This document shows, one piece after another, positions 1-7,860 of a stretch of DNA of 64,000 bases. Location: positions 1 through 64,000 of the IMG/VR virus record IMGVR_UViG_3300048110_000147, one strand, 5' to 3'. This DNA comes from a virus. Each line of letters begins with the position of its first letter. Positions within the stretch are counted from its first letter, which is position 1. The notes beneath the pieces were generated by a model that saw only the letters and a list, made by a program, of their open reading frames with translations, did no database searches and was not told where the DNA came from. The position numbers and the translations under genes are program-made.

Positions 1-16
1 TATATAGCATTGTCTG

Positions 17-883
17 TCAAGTGATAAAATCAGATAGGTCGGACACAAAGGTTTGTTGATAGTGATCGCGACATAGGTCCATGACCCTGTTCCGACGTTT
101 CCAGTTGATCTGGGTATCGAGCAACAATGACTCGAACAGTTTGTCTATTTGAGAACCCAACTGTAAATTGATGTGAGGTTTTACATTACCAAAGAGTTTT
201 TCGATCTCGTACTCTTCGCGTATGATGTTCTTCTGGTGTGGCGTGTTCAGTTCTTGCCATGAGAACTGCATAAGATAGTCACGGACTCGTTGGTCACCCC
301 ACGGAGCAATATGGATCTTACCGTACATCTCCGCAACTTTGTTGTGGGTCGCAATACCAGCACAGTGTCCATTGAGATACGCTTCACGGAACTCATTCCA
401 GTTGACGCGTTTGTCTCCACTCTCTTTACACCACTTCACATAGTTACGCTTCTTTTTAAAAGAAGAGTACCGTTGGGTTGCTTTACGAGACGCACCAAAG
501 TATGCATCTGCGACCCATCCAGTGACCGAATACTTTTCGACCATGGCGTCATAAACATAAAGAAAAGGATATGCGGCTGCCTCGAACTCAGACTTTTTAC
601 GACAACCTAGTTCGACCAGTCGTTGGAAGTCTTGTTTGATGTTTGCGGTTGGTATGATGACCGGAGTGAATTCCCACCCCATAGTATCTGCTACGTCACG
701 TGCCTTGACAAAGTCATAGGACTCATGATTGTCCAGAGTGAAACTGTATGCGTGGACCTTGCGTCCAGCATCCTGTGCGCTGATACCTACAGATATAGAA
801 TCGACACCGCCGGACAGTAGTAGTCCGACAGTGTCGTCTGTTACGTGAGTATCGATGTGATCAGTAATAAAGTCTCGTATCAT
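17..883 (-). CDS. Asparagine-synthase-like PP-loop ATP pyrophosphatase
   Basis: The 288-residue protein carries a PP-loop SGGVDS at residues 24-29, the ATP-pyrophosphatase signature of asparagine synthetase C-terminal domains and related amidotransferases. There is no N-terminal glutaminase domain, so it would need free ammonia or a partner, or act as a dedicated ligase or adenylating enzyme. Stand-alone synthetase domains of this kind occur in large marine phages, often near glycan or cofactor genes. The substrate cannot be read from sequence. The TGA stop lies inside a TTGACA -35 box (15-20) of a promoter that runs off the left edge of the window. Confidence 0.75.
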   Translation of the reverse strand: MIRDFITDHIDTHVTDDTVGLLLSGGVDSISVGISAQDAGRKVHAYSFTLDNHESYDFVKARDVADTMGWEFTPVIIPTANIKQDFQRLVELGCRKKSEFEAAAYPFLYVYDAMVEKYSVTGWVADAYFGASRKATQRYSSFKKKRNYVKWCKESGDKRVNWNEFREAYLNGHCAGIATHNKVAEMYGKIHIAPWGDQRVRDYLMQFSWQELNTPHQKNIIREEYEIEKLFGNVKPHINLQLGSQIDKLFESLLLDTQINWKRRNRVMDLCRDHYQQTFVSDLSDFIT

Positions 884-891
884 GCATCTAC

Positions 892-2457
892 TTATGCGGC
901 GACTTCAAGTAACGTTTCACGTTCTGCGCGAAAGGACAGGTACTCATCAAAAGTGTACTTGTTAGACTTCTCATTGTTACATGAACCGCATAATATACGC
1001 AAGTTATCGGGAGTAGTAACACCACCCACATCGACTCCCCAAGAGTGAGGGATATCGTGGTCACCTTGAACTTCGTTTGCCTCTAAAGGAACTGAACAAG
1101 ATTCGCACTGACGATTGACTTCAACATAACGATTGTGGATATCTTGGTCACTGAACGTACGGAGACCATCTAATACCACAATACCGAACTCTTCGTAACG
1201 ACCAGCAAATCGTGTCATCATCTGAGAGATTGTGAATCGTGTCTTACTCAAGTGATTGTGCACACCCAAGTACTTACTGAATGCAGCAGAAATAGTCCAC
1301 TCATCGCTGCTGTCCTTGATCCACGCACCCAAGGTGTTGTCGCTCTTGATTTCCTCCAACATGTAAACCCACGCACGGGCGAATGCCTTTGGATCTCTCA
1401 CCACAAAGTTTTTTTGCTCTGATCGCAAAGCAGTGTCAATACTCATCAAGAATCGGGTGAGCGCAGTGAAGCTACCTTCGTTACGCTTTGCAGCCTTGAT
1501 CTTAGTCGATGGATACTCATCGTAAATACTTGCGATAATATCTAACATCTTTATACTCGACTTGAGTGCATTCTCAAACACGCGCTTCTCGCGGACGGTA
1601 TACTTACCTGAATCGATAATAGAACCTTGCTCAAACATTTCATCAAGCTCATCGTCGCCACACGCAGCTGCGGCATCACCGTTAATGTTCATCTTCAACA
1701 AGCGAGAGGTCACAATGTCATACTTCAAGCGACCCGGCGCGAAACCAATGAATTTCGAATCAAGAAACAATCGATGTGGAACAGTGTCTTGCTCATCGAT
1801 TAGGCGCGATGTGTTACGAACCGCCTCTGCGATAACATTCTCATCTAGTGTATTGCGATGCTCCGCACGTGAGTGGTTTGAACCAGCATTACGGTTACGC
1901 GTCTCAATCGCATCCATGTTTGGTGTAGAGTTGTGATAAACAGTGAATAGCAGTTCTTCCTCTAACCAACGGTTAAACGCAGCAGGATACGCCTCCAGAA
2001 TTTCTTCAGCAGTCATACTAGCGATAGTTGTCTCACCACCGTGGTCATTGACAAAGTATGCCTGATTAGACAACACGAACTGGTTACTCACGAACTCAGA
2101 GAAAGTTCGGCTGCGGTGACCACCGTCAGTAACACGTATTTGTAAACGCAGTTCACCGTCAGGTGTTGAGTAAACAGATACCGCAAGATTAGGTAAGTCA
2201 TTACCCGTGAAGAAGGTCTCTGTGATACCTTGCTTCTTAGTCACCTTGTTCACATCTGGGCGATTAGTCTTAATAGACTTTATCACATATCCAAAGTGAA
2301 TCAGTGCAAGGTACTCACGCACTGTAAGGATACGGCGTTCGCGAATACGGATACCGTTCTCATACTTGAATTGGTTGTTCGGTGAGATGTCGGTGAATTT
2401 TGTTAAAACCGCACCAACATCAACTTCTCTGACTAAACTATCAAATAAAATGGTCAT
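892..2457 (-). CDS. DUF262-like/HNH endonuclease fusion protein
   Basis: The 521-residue protein has a DGGHR motif at residues 111-115, resembling the DGxxR nucleotide-hydrolysis motif of DUF262/ParB-like proteins. Its C-terminal HNH nuclease motif has paired CxxC at 451/454 and 490/493 with D466-H467 between them. The architecture recalls GmrSD-type (DUF262 plus HNH) nucleases, which use a nucleotide-dependent switch to cut modified DNA; that function is an inference here. It is the first gene behind a strong sigma70-like promoter (2492-2521), so early expression is expected. This fits host-DNA attack or exclusion of competing phages better than a virion role. Confidence 0.7.
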   Translation of the reverse strand: MTILFDSLVREVDVGAVLTKFTDISPNNQFKYENGIRIRERRILTVREYLALIHFGYVIKSIKTNRPDVNKVTKKQGITETFFTGNDLPNLAVSVYSTPDGELRLQIRVTDGGHRSRTFSEFVSNQFVLSNQAYFVNDHGGETTIASMTAEEILEAYPAAFNRWLEEELLFTVYHNSTPNMDAIETRNRNAGSNHSRAEHRNTLDENVIAEAVRNTSRLIDEQDTVPHRLFLDSKFIGFAPGRLKYDIVTSRLLKMNINGDAAAACGDDELDEMFEQGSIIDSGKYTVREKRVFENALKSSIKMLDIIASIYDEYPSTKIKAAKRNEGSFTALTRFLMSIDTALRSEQKNFVVRDPKAFARAWVYMLEEIKSDNTLGAWIKDSSDEWTISAAFSKYLGVHNHLSKTRFTISQMMTRFAGRYEEFGIVVLDGLRTFSDQDIHNRYVEVNRQCESCSVPLEANEVQGDHDIPHSWGVDVGGVTTPDNLRILCGSCNNEKSNKYTFDEYLSFRAERETLLEVAA

Positions 2458-2491
2458 AATAAATAATCTCTTACTATTAATTTATGTAGCT

Positions 2492-2521
2492 ATAGTAACA
2501 CATGTTTCTATAACATGTCAA
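2492..2521 (-). promoter_or_regulatory. Sigma70-like promoter (DUF262/HNH gene)
   Basis: TTGACA at 2516-2521, TACTAT at 2492-2497, spacer 18, followed by the AGCTACATAAATTAAT downstream box of the early family. Confidence 0.8.
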
Positions 2522-2766
2522 GTGTTTTGCTCAATTATTTCCTTAATTTGTTTCTTGTTTAATTTCTTAAACTTACGTCCTTTAGTAGACCAAGATTTCT
2601 TAGGCGTATTAAAGAGCTGGAAAACTCCAGTACGACGTGGTACGTAACCGACAAGGTCTGTACCTTTACTCACGTAGATGTGGTTGGTGATATTCTCCTC
2701 ACCCCAATCGGTTATCTCTTCGCGCCACAGGAAACGACACGCTTCTTCAAGACTTATGATATTCAT
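2518..2766 (-). CDS. Hypothetical protein, 82 aa
   Basis: Small protein with a basic, Lys-rich C-terminal third (GRKFKKLNKKQ) and an acidic N-terminal half. The start is supported by GGAG about seven bases upstream, formed by the end of the preceding gene at 2768. Its stop lies just before the promoter of the DUF262/HNH gene. No family was recognised. It is the second gene of the early unit driven from 3182-3211. Confidence 0.65.
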   Translation of the reverse strand: MNIISLEEACRFLWREEITDWGEENITNHIYVSKGTDLVGYVPRRTGVFQLFNTPKKSWSTKGRKFKKLNKKQIKEIIEQNT

Positions 2767-2767
2767 A

Positions 2768-3148
2768 TTAAAACTCCATCGCGAGTTGTTGACCAGCAGA
2801 AATGTTGACGACCTTCATCATCTTCATCATGTTGCTGTTAAGATAGTGACGGTCCATTGGATTAGGACCAGTCGCAATGCTGTAGTAGTCAGCGTTACGT
2901 AGTGGATCGCCCGTAGGCAAGTCACGGTGAACAAACATCACCTCACCTTCTTGAACACCTTTACCATTTGTAAACTGGATGGTCTCGCCTACTTCAGCGT
3001 AGTCAGAACGATTAGTGAACTCACGCGCACTAGAAACATACAAAGCAGATGGGTTTGGATATGACTCCATATGGTCATATGCATCTTGGCGAGTCTCGAA
3101 CGGACCTGCCGCTCTCATGTTTTTGTAGTTTTTCATAACGTAGTACAT
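2768..3148 (-). CDS. Hypothetical early protein, 126 aa
   Basis: Product begins MYYVMKNYKNMRAAG and contains an ETRQDAYDHME stretch reminiscent of small phage proteins that align a tagged peptide segment. No function was recognised. The start at 3148 is chosen because it follows an AGAGAGAG purine run. Upstream in-frame ATGs (to 3211) would overlap the promoter at 3182-3211 and could not be translated from its transcript. Confidence 0.7.
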   Translation of the reverse strand: MYYVMKNYKNMRAAGPFETRQDAYDHMESYPNPSALYVSSAREFTNRSDYAEVGETIQFTNGKGVQEGEVMFVHRDLPTGDPLRNADYYSIATGPNPMDRHYLNSNMMKMMKVVNISAGQQLAMEF

Positions 3149-3181
3149 AATCAACTCTCTCTTTATCAATTCAATGTAAAC

Positions 3182-3211
3182 ATTATACCACATGTTTTTA
3201 CAACATGTCAA
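3182..3211 (-). promoter_or_regulatory. Sigma70-like promoter
   Basis: TTGACA at 3206-3211 and TATAAT at 3182-3187, spacer 18. The spacer carries an ACATGTT..ACATGT repeat also seen at 2492-2521. Confidence 0.85.
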
Positions 3212-3230
3212 GGCATTATGCTAAATTAAT

Positions 3231-3476
3231 TTACCAAACTTCATCGCCAGTGGTGCGGAATCGCAAAAGGGGGCGTAACTCTTGACCCAACTCACGAGTA
3301 GTCATGTTGTCTGCTTGACACAAACAAGTTTGGCTGCTGTGGAAGTCACGGAAAAACTGTTCATCGAGATCAGACTCGACGCAATCTTCAAGACTCCAGT
3401 CTGCGAACAAATCGTCTAGTAACATCTGGTTATCTTCGCTCATGTATCGTGTGTGGGAGTTGTATTCCAGTTCCAT
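3231..3476 (-). CDS. Hypothetical acidic early protein, 81 aa
   Basis: Strongly acidic small protein (DDLFADWSLEDCVESDLDE) with three cysteines. GGAGATAG precedes the ATG. It sits alone between promoter 3511-3538 and the next promoter 3182-3211, so it forms a one-gene early cassette. Small acidic early proteins of T4-like phages often bind host regulators, but nothing here identifies a target. Confidence 0.65.
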   Translation of the reverse strand: MELEYNSHTRYMSEDNQMLLDDLFADWSLEDCVESDLDEQFFRDFHSSQTCLCQADNMTTRELGQELRPLLRFRTTGDEVW

Positions 3477-3510
3477 CTCTATCTCCTTGTTAACTCGACT
3501 TTATGTAGCT

Positions 3511-3538
3511 ATTATACCAAATTTTAAAAGAAAGTCAA
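3511..3538 (-). promoter_or_regulatory. Sigma70-like promoter
   Basis: TTGACT at 3533-3538 and TATAAT at 3511-3516, spacer 16, followed by AGCTACATAAA. A hairpin (3548-3573) lies just upstream. Confidence 0.8.
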
Positions 3539-3547
3539 CACTTAATC

Positions 3548-3573
3548 GTGACTAATTTTAGGTAATAAGTCAC
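3548..3573. repeat. Stop-codon hairpin, copy 1
   Basis: GTGACT...AGTCAC hairpin containing the TGA of the 3570 gene, directly before promoter 3511-3538. Counterpart at 22248-22273. Confidence 0.7.
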
Positions 3574-4004
3574 ATTACCACTAGGGTGTCTACTAGGTTC
3601 ATTAGTACTGCTGTACCTGAGATAGCACTCCCTATCATGATTGCTTTGTCATTCCAACAATGACCAACATAAACCCATGCAGTAGCAGCAGACGCATAGC
3701 ATATCTGTCCCGCGATACTGAATCCTGCACTCATGGTGAACACTCCAACCACACCAAGTACAGTAGCACCCCACTTGACATAACTATCAATGGTACCCGT
3801 CGGTGTTGCTGGTTTCAGATCTTCGACTTCTAGTTGCAGTTCTTCCATCTCTTGTTTGAGACGTTTACGCTCGACATTAAGTTCCATAGCAAGTCTTCCT
3901 GCTTTGGACATCGTACTACCGGCAAACTCCTGTTTGACTTCCGGACTGATTTGACTTTCAACCTTTGCTACGCGCTGGTCTTCTTCAATAGAACTTTTAC
4001 TCAT
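3570..4004 (-). CDS. Coiled-coil protein with C-terminal membrane segments, 144 aa
   Basis: The N-terminal half is charged and likely coiled coil (about residues 40-65, rich in Glu, Leu, Lys). The C-terminal half has two to three hydrophobic segments (about 75-95, 100-112 and 120-143). This suggests an inner-membrane protein with a cytoplasmic coiled coil. No family was recognised. The ATG overlaps the neighbouring gene at 4004. Its TGA stop forms part of a hairpin (3548-3573) directly upstream of promoter 3511-3538. Confidence 0.65.
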   Translation of the reverse strand: MSKSSIEEDQRVAKVESQISPEVKQEFAGSTMSKAGRLAMELNVERKRLKQEMEELQLEVEDLKPATPTGTIDSYVKWGATVLGVVGVFTMSAGFSIAGQICYASAATAWVYVGHCWNDKAIMIGSAISGTAVLMNLVDTLVVM

Positions 4005-4300
4005 TATCTTCGCATACTCGCAAGGTCTTTCATCTGTTGTTCATCAATCACGGGGATTGCATTGGACTTGTGCATAGTGCCGATACCCTTGACTAGGGTT
4101 CCGGTGTAGTTCATTATTTCTTTCTTTTCGGTACTGAAAGTACCCGAATCGTGAGATTTATAAACTGGAGTCTCCCTTCGATAAGGTTCACTCTTTACTT
4201 CCATAGGCTGGAATGTGGGGGTAGGTTTCTTCTTGGTAGACCAAGCATTGTACGTCTTCTTTCTACCAGTAGTAGTATGTCGCATTGAACCGTGTATCAT
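4004..4300 (-). CDS. Conserved T4-like phage hypothetical protein, 98 aa
   Basis: Basic N-terminal region (residues about 6-30, many Lys/Thr/Pro) followed by a conserved-looking stretch (NYTGTLVKGIGTMHKSNA, then QQMKDLASMRR at the C terminus). From memory this type recurs in marine T4-like phages; no function is known. The ATG at 4300 overlaps the TGA of the upstream gene (ATGA), suggesting translational coupling. A second in-frame ATG at 4285 (MRHTTTG) is an alternative start. Confidence 0.65.
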   Translation of the reverse strand: MIHGSMRHTTTGRKKTYNAWSTKKKPTPTFQPMEVKSEPYRRETPVYKSHDSGTFSTEKKEIMNYTGTLVKGIGTMHKSNAIPVIDEQQMKDLASMRR

Positions 4301-4632
4301 AATAACTCTGCCGCTATTTCATTTTCTTTTAAAAAGTTATTCAACGCTCGTTTCGCTTTCTTATCACCATAGATGATGGAATCAGGGATGCGTACATTGT
4401 AACGATAGGAATATAACTTACAAGCACTTTCCCAAGGGGTTTTGCTAGTACGCAATATCTTCTCTTCATCAAGTAGAGAATCGAGCTTCTCCCAAGGAGA
4501 GTAAGAACTCTCTGGTAGACGATGTTTACTTACACTTTCTAAGATCGAGTTGATCACACCCTCATCATCATCGAAAGGGGTTTCTTTGGCAAAGGACAAA
4601 GCATATCCTAGTCCTTGTTCATAATCCATCAT
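4297..4632 (-). CDS. Hypothetical early protein, about 111 aa
   Basis: No family was recognised. The reading frame is open from 4686, but the -10 box of the promoter is at 4673-4678, so translation must begin downstream. ATG 4632 (MMDYEQGLGYAL) has a GAGAG run about nine bases upstream. ATG 4656 (MKQLESY) is an alternative. The protein is mixed alpha-helical in composition with a basic patch near the C terminus (YGDKKAKRAL). Confidence 0.6.
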   Translation of the reverse strand: MMDYEQGLGYALSFAKETPFDDDEGVINSILESVSKHRLPESSYSPWEKLDSLLDEEKILRTSKTPWESACKLYSYRYNVRIPDSIIYGDKKAKRALNNFLKENEIAAELL

Positions 4633-4672
4633 AATATAACTCTCAAGTTGTTTCATTAAATATACAATGTGT

Positions 4673-4702
4673 ATTATACGACACATTCTAGGGTGCTGTC
4701 AA
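4673..4702 (-). promoter_or_regulatory. Sigma70-like promoter
   Basis: TTGACA at 4697-4702 and TATAAT at 4673-4678, spacer 18; it decides the start of the 4297 gene. Confidence 0.8.
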
Positions 4703-4843
4703 GTGTACAATCCTTTTACATTCATCAAATCTTCGAATACTAGTAAGTACACCGAACAGGTCATCATCTGCCTTCTGGGCAAACCCTAACCAAAGTATCA
4801 ATAAGATACGTAGTACCCAAACACTTATCTCTCTAGGAACCAC
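4688..4843 (-). CDS. Possible small secreted or membrane-anchored protein, 51 aa
   Basis: A GTG-initiated frame overlaps the end of the 4825 gene by 19 bases, with GAGG about eight bases upstream. It encodes an N-terminal hydrophobic segment (VWVLRILLILWLGFA) that looks like a signal peptide or membrane anchor, followed by a charged 30-residue tail. The stop lies between the -35 and -10 boxes of promoter 4673-4702. Short length and GTG start make the call uncertain. Confidence 0.4.
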   Translation of the reverse strand: MVPREISVWVLRILLILWLGFAQKADDDLFGVLTSIRRFDECKRIVHLTAP

Positions 4844-5373
4844 TCAGGAACCTCGCGGTTAGTCCACTTGGCAAAGTACTTTTTCTCTTCACGGTAATAC
4901 TTGCGGTACCCTTCGGTAACGACAGTCTCCTTACAGTGGTCTGGCATACATTGTGGCATGACCGTCTCTGGTCCTACCTGATTGATATTACGTGGAGAGA
5001 ACCACAGAAGTCCAGACAACTTCTCATAGGTAGCATGGATGCGCCCGTATCGGTGAGTGTACTCTTTTGCACATGCGACAAAGTGATCGTACAACCATCG
5101 GTAATTCTTGTTGTTCTCACGACACCATATAGCAGATGGGTGGTTTTTGTGTGCAACTTTGTATAGCATATTCTCACGTGCTTCGCCATCGACTATATAA
5201 TGGTCTACCATACGTTTTCCGGACTTGGAAGGTCGACGTTCGACAGACCCGTCAAGAACCCGATGCGCAGTCGAGAGTAGCTGACCGTACTCGGTAACCA
5301 TCTTGACTACATGCTTGTCACACATCATCTGTGCAGATATCACTGGATCATCATCTAATCTAAAAATATTCAT
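4825..5373 (-). CDS. Conserved phage protein with DKH..KM motif, 182 aa
   Basis: The N terminus (MNIFRLDDDP, then MCDKHVVKMVTE) and the later HPSAIWCRENNKNYRWL segment match a widespread, uncharacterised family of marine phage proteins, recognised from memory. The many conserved His, Asp and Trp residues are compatible with a metal-dependent or nucleic-acid enzyme, but no activity is assigned. It has its own promoter (5401-5429) with a short leader, so early expression is expected. Confidence 0.7.
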   Translation of the reverse strand: MNIFRLDDDPVISAQMMCDKHVVKMVTEYGQLLSTAHRVLDGSVERRPSKSGKRMVDHYIVDGEARENMLYKVAHKNHPSAIWCRENNKNYRWLYDHFVACAKEYTHRYGRIHATYEKLSGLLWFSPRNINQVGPETVMPQCMPDHCKETVVTEGYRKYYREEKKYFAKWTNREVPEWFLER

Positions 5374-5400
5374 ATAGTATATCCCCTATTGAGTTAAGAT

Positions 5401-5429
5401 ATTATATACGAAAAAACGGCATCTGTCAA
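5401..5429 (-). promoter_or_regulatory. Sigma70-like promoter
   Basis: TTGACA at 5424-5429 and TATAAT at 5401-5406, spacer 17; drives the 4825 gene. Confidence 0.8.
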
Positions 5430-5872
5430 TCTTTTTTAGAAATTAATTGTTTTCTCTGTAGCAGTGATGATTTTGACATCTTCCAGATAACAAGTAGCGG
5501 GTCATACATCCACAGAAACTTCTTGTGTCCTGCTCTTTCCATAGTTTCCCACGGTACGAATGCCTTGGACCAATTGTCAATGTACAGGTTTCCTATCCGT
5601 AGAACAACGTGACCTTCGCCTTTCTTGGTGATGACTCTACGCAACTGTACTTGCATTGTGATGACATTGATCCAGAAGTTGATCATTGATTTACCACTCA
5701 TCAACCATAGTAGCGTAATGGCGTAGTCTTCACAGTCTCCCTCGTACGGTGGTTCCTTTAGGATGACCCATCGATCAAACCCATGTCTTTCACTATCGTA
5801 TACATACTTCCACGTCTCGTTCAAATGAGCGACGTGCTCTTCCTTGTTTAATAAGTCTAACATATTTTTCAT
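5426..5872 (-). CDS. Transglutaminase-like cysteine protease family protein
   Basis: A GDCEDYA motif (Cys about residue 47) followed by GHVVLRI and then IDNW gives the Cys-His-Asp order of bacterial transglutaminase-like cysteine proteinases. These small phage members probably act on peptides or cross-links; the substrate is unknown. The start ATG 5872 (MKNMLDLL) lies about 15 bases from the predicted +1 of a TATAAATA late promoter (5893-5900). Late expression suggests a virion or lysis-stage role. Confidence 0.65.
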   Translation of the reverse strand: MKNMLDLLNKEEHVAHLNETWKYVYDSERHGFDRWVILKEPPYEGDCEDYAITLLWLMSGKSMINFWINVITMQVQLRRVITKKGEGHVVLRIGNLYIDNWSKAFVPWETMERAGHKKFLWMYDPLLVIWKMSKSSLLQRKQLISKKD

Positions 5873-5892
5873 CCATTGAATAATACTTTTTT

Positions 5893-5900
5893 TATTTATA
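5893..5900 (-). promoter_or_regulatory. T4-type late promoter (leftward)
   Basis: TATAAATA on the minus strand, +1 expected near 5887, driving the transglutaminase-like gene. It lies back-to-back with the rightward box at 5917. Confidence 0.7.
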
Positions 5901-5916
5901 TGGAGAGTCAAAAGAG

Positions 5917-5924
5917 TATAAATA
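5917..5924 (+). promoter_or_regulatory. T4-type late promoter (rightward), leaderless
   Basis: TATAAATA with five bases to ATG 5930, so the usual +1 is the first base of the start codon. Confidence 0.75.
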
Positions 5925-5929
5925 ACTGT

Positions 5930-6181
5930 ATGAAAGAACTATTTGATTTCGGTTTCACCGCAGTAGACGAATCAGAACTCGATGCTGTTCAACAGCTAGA
6001 GAATGCATCTGATGCTGTGGATGACTACCTAACACGCCTTGATAATTTGTACAATGCGATACAACCACTCTTGACTAACCTCAAGATGAATCCTGAGAAG
6101 GAGTACATACTGTGGCCAAATCGTTTGGAGAAGATCGAGGAATTCGAAACACACATTCAAAACATCTATAAGGGATCCTAA
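5930..6181 (+). CDS. Conserved T4-like late protein, 83 aa (leaderless start)
   Basis: The product begins MKELFDFGFTAVDESEL and resembles a small protein conserved in T4-like marine phages that starts in the same way, which supports ATG 5930. Predicted coiled coil runs over the middle (ASDAVDDYLTRLDNLYNAI). The ATG begins five bases after the TATAAATA box (5917-5924), which places the usual late +1 on the A of the ATG. No Shine-Dalgarno can lie in a leader that does not exist. Function unknown; late expression suggests a virion or assembly role. Confidence 0.75.
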   Translation: MKELFDFGFTAVDESELDAVQQLENASDAVDDYLTRLDNLYNAIQPLLTNLKMNPEKEYILWPNRLEKIEEFETHIQNIYKGS

Positions 6182-6184
6182 CCA

Positions 6185-7027
6185 ATGTTTTTTAATCCAA
6201 AATTAGAAACCATCCTACTGAGTGATGGTACACAAACTCACGTTACTGCCGAAGAGAAAGAGGATTTTGCACGTTCGTTAAACGCTGTTTTCAATAGGGT
6301 AACTGTTGGAAGCGGTAAGTATCTACGACACAAGTCTTCAGAACTAAACGTATCCGAAGAGATGATCTCTCGCGGACCAATGTTCTGTAATGCTCTAATG
6401 TCACGTGGATATAAGAACATCCTATTTGTCGGTCATTTTAACTCTGGCCAGTCTAACTGGATGCTTGACGAATTCGCTGGTCGCATGATTGATTTGATGC
6501 CACCAGAACGTAATGGGATGAGTACTTTTCCAGACCTGAACATTGTAGCTCAGTCTATTCCGACTATGATGTCCATGTTTGACTATGATTGTGAATTCAC
6601 AGTCGCCCGACCACCAGAAAATAAGCATAAAGGCGCAATGCACCAGATGTATAATGTCTTTAATAGTCAGTTTGTTTCTTTATGCTCGCATCAATACAAG
6701 CACGGACAAACCTCTTGGACTCTAGAAGGTGAACACGAGAAATTCGACGCAGTCGTATTCCTTGGCGTACCTATGCAAGATCAAGAAGTTGGGTTCGAAG
6801 AAGATCAAGTCCGTGAGATATTTGCACCTATGTGCACCCCAGAATTTGATATGGTTGACATTTACTACGGTGCACCTTCCGCAGTTAAATGGTTTAATGG
6901 TGAAGAAAAAGACAGCAAGACAATGGTCGACACTGCGTTTGCTCTACGTTCAACGTGGGATAACCAAATGTCATCAGGCCGCCCGGAAGAATGCGACATC
7001 ATGCACAGCATGGTTAAAGTATTCTAA
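6185..7027 (+). CDS. Hypothetical late protein, 280 aa
   Basis: No family was recognised. The product has a central hydrophobic beta-like strand (NILFVGHFNSGQSNW) and a later DAVVFLGVPMQDQEVG segment, giving an alternating alpha/beta impression, but no Walker or other catalytic motif is complete. It follows the 5930 gene by three bases in the same rightward late unit and ends before a strong terminator at 7057-7081. Confidence 0.65.
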   Translation: MFFNPKLETILLSDGTQTHVTAEEKEDFARSLNAVFNRVTVGSGKYLRHKSSELNVSEEMISRGPMFCNALMSRGYKNILFVGHFNSGQSNWMLDEFAGRMIDLMPPERNGMSTFPDLNIVAQSIPTMMSMFDYDCEFTVARPPENKHKGAMHQMYNVFNSQFVSLCSHQYKHGQTSWTLEGEHEKFDAVVFLGVPMQDQEVGFEEDQVREIFAPMCTPEFDMVDIYYGAPSAVKWFNGEEKDSKTMVDTAFALRSTWDNQMSSGRPEECDIMHSMVKVF

Positions 7028-7056
7028 GGAACTTACCCGACAGTAAGAAAACGAAG

Positions 7057-7081
7057 AAGGGACCGAAAGGTCCCTTTTTTT
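7057..7081. terminator. Bidirectional terminator between convergent units
   Basis: AAGGGACC-GAAA-GGTCCCTT with a following T-run. It ends the rightward unit and lies directly past the stop of the leftward 48-residue gene. Confidence 0.85.
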
Positions 7082-7226
7082 ATATCCAGTAAAGTATCAA
7101 TCCGAAGATTGCACACCATATTAACACGTTGGGCCTATACCCCCATACGATTTTAAAATCAATTGCGGTGTCCGCTACGAACTCTTTTACTGTTTGTGCG
7201 CAATTCAATAGAAACTCTTTAATCAT
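7080..7226 (-). CDS. Small single-span membrane protein, 48 aa
   Basis: The ATG overlaps the end of the preceding gene (7219), suggesting coupling. The N-terminal 30 residues are soluble; the C terminus (VLIWCAIFGLILYWI) is a membrane segment ending at the stop codon, as in a tail-anchored protein. The stop overlaps the U-tract side of the convergent terminator at 7057-7081. Function unknown; a lysis accessory role is only a guess. Confidence 0.55.
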   Translation of the reverse strand: MIKEFLLNCAQTVKEFVADTAIDFKIVWGYRPNVLIWCAIFGLILYWI

Positions 7227-7860
7227 CAATTACCGATCCCACTTCGACAGATGCATTTTCAGGCAGGATGAACTTAATCCCTGCATGGTTGTGATGTATT
7301 ACAAATTTGGTATTACTGAACTCTCTAAAGAAGAATGACCAGATAGGTCTCCAGTTACTTGCCATGCGGTGTACGTTCAGAGCAGACCTGTTAGACTTTA
7401 TGAAGTTGTCTGTGAAACTGTCTATGGTCATATCGAACATCGCATCAAAACCATACATATGGATTTCAGTTGCTTTCATTACACGACATGCATAGTCCAC
7501 TGCCATGTGACCACAAGAATAGTTTGATGCTGCTTCCGATAGTTTATGGCCAGGTAGTTGTGCATATGGGGGAACGTGTGTATGGAACCCACGGATATTC
7601 GGAGAGTATTTTAGATAGAAGGTAGGACTCTTTTCCATCCATCGACGTGGTCGCGTACCTAGAATCCAGTCGTATTGGTCTAGTGAGACCTCCCCTTTCT
7701 CTAGTGCCTCCATCATTTTGAAGTCAACCATACATGAAGCATAGACTTCATTTTTAGGTAAATTCATGGGTGGCATGTTGCAGACGACAAGTTCGCCTGG
7801 CGTTCCTCTTTCAAAGAGGTCGGCATTCTCACCGTTACCCAATACATTAACTCTTCTCAT
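7219..7860 (-). CDS. Sialyltransferase-like (GT42/DUF115 type) protein
   Basis: Residues 6-14 (VLGNGENADLF) and a later SCGHMAVDYACRVMKATEI-HMYGFD region resemble the nucleotide-sugar pocket and GxD segment of GT42 sialyltransferases and DUF115 flagellin-glycosylation proteins (GNGxSL, then SG-hydrophobic-YL.G.D). This is a fold-level impression only. The start ATG 7860 overlaps the TGA of the lipoprotein gene (ATGA). It belongs to the late unit from 8256. A role in modifying a surface sugar is inferred. Confidence 0.5.
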   Translation of the reverse strand: MRRVNVLGNGENADLFERGTPGELVVCNMPPMNLPKNEVYASCMVDFKMMEALEKGEVSLDQYDWILGTRPRRWMEKSPTFYLKYSPNIRGFHTHVPPYAQLPGHKLSEAASNYSCGHMAVDYACRVMKATEIHMYGFDAMFDMTIDSFTDNFIKSNRSALNVHRMASNWRPIWSFFFREFSNTKFVIHHNHAGIKFILPENASVEVGSVIDD

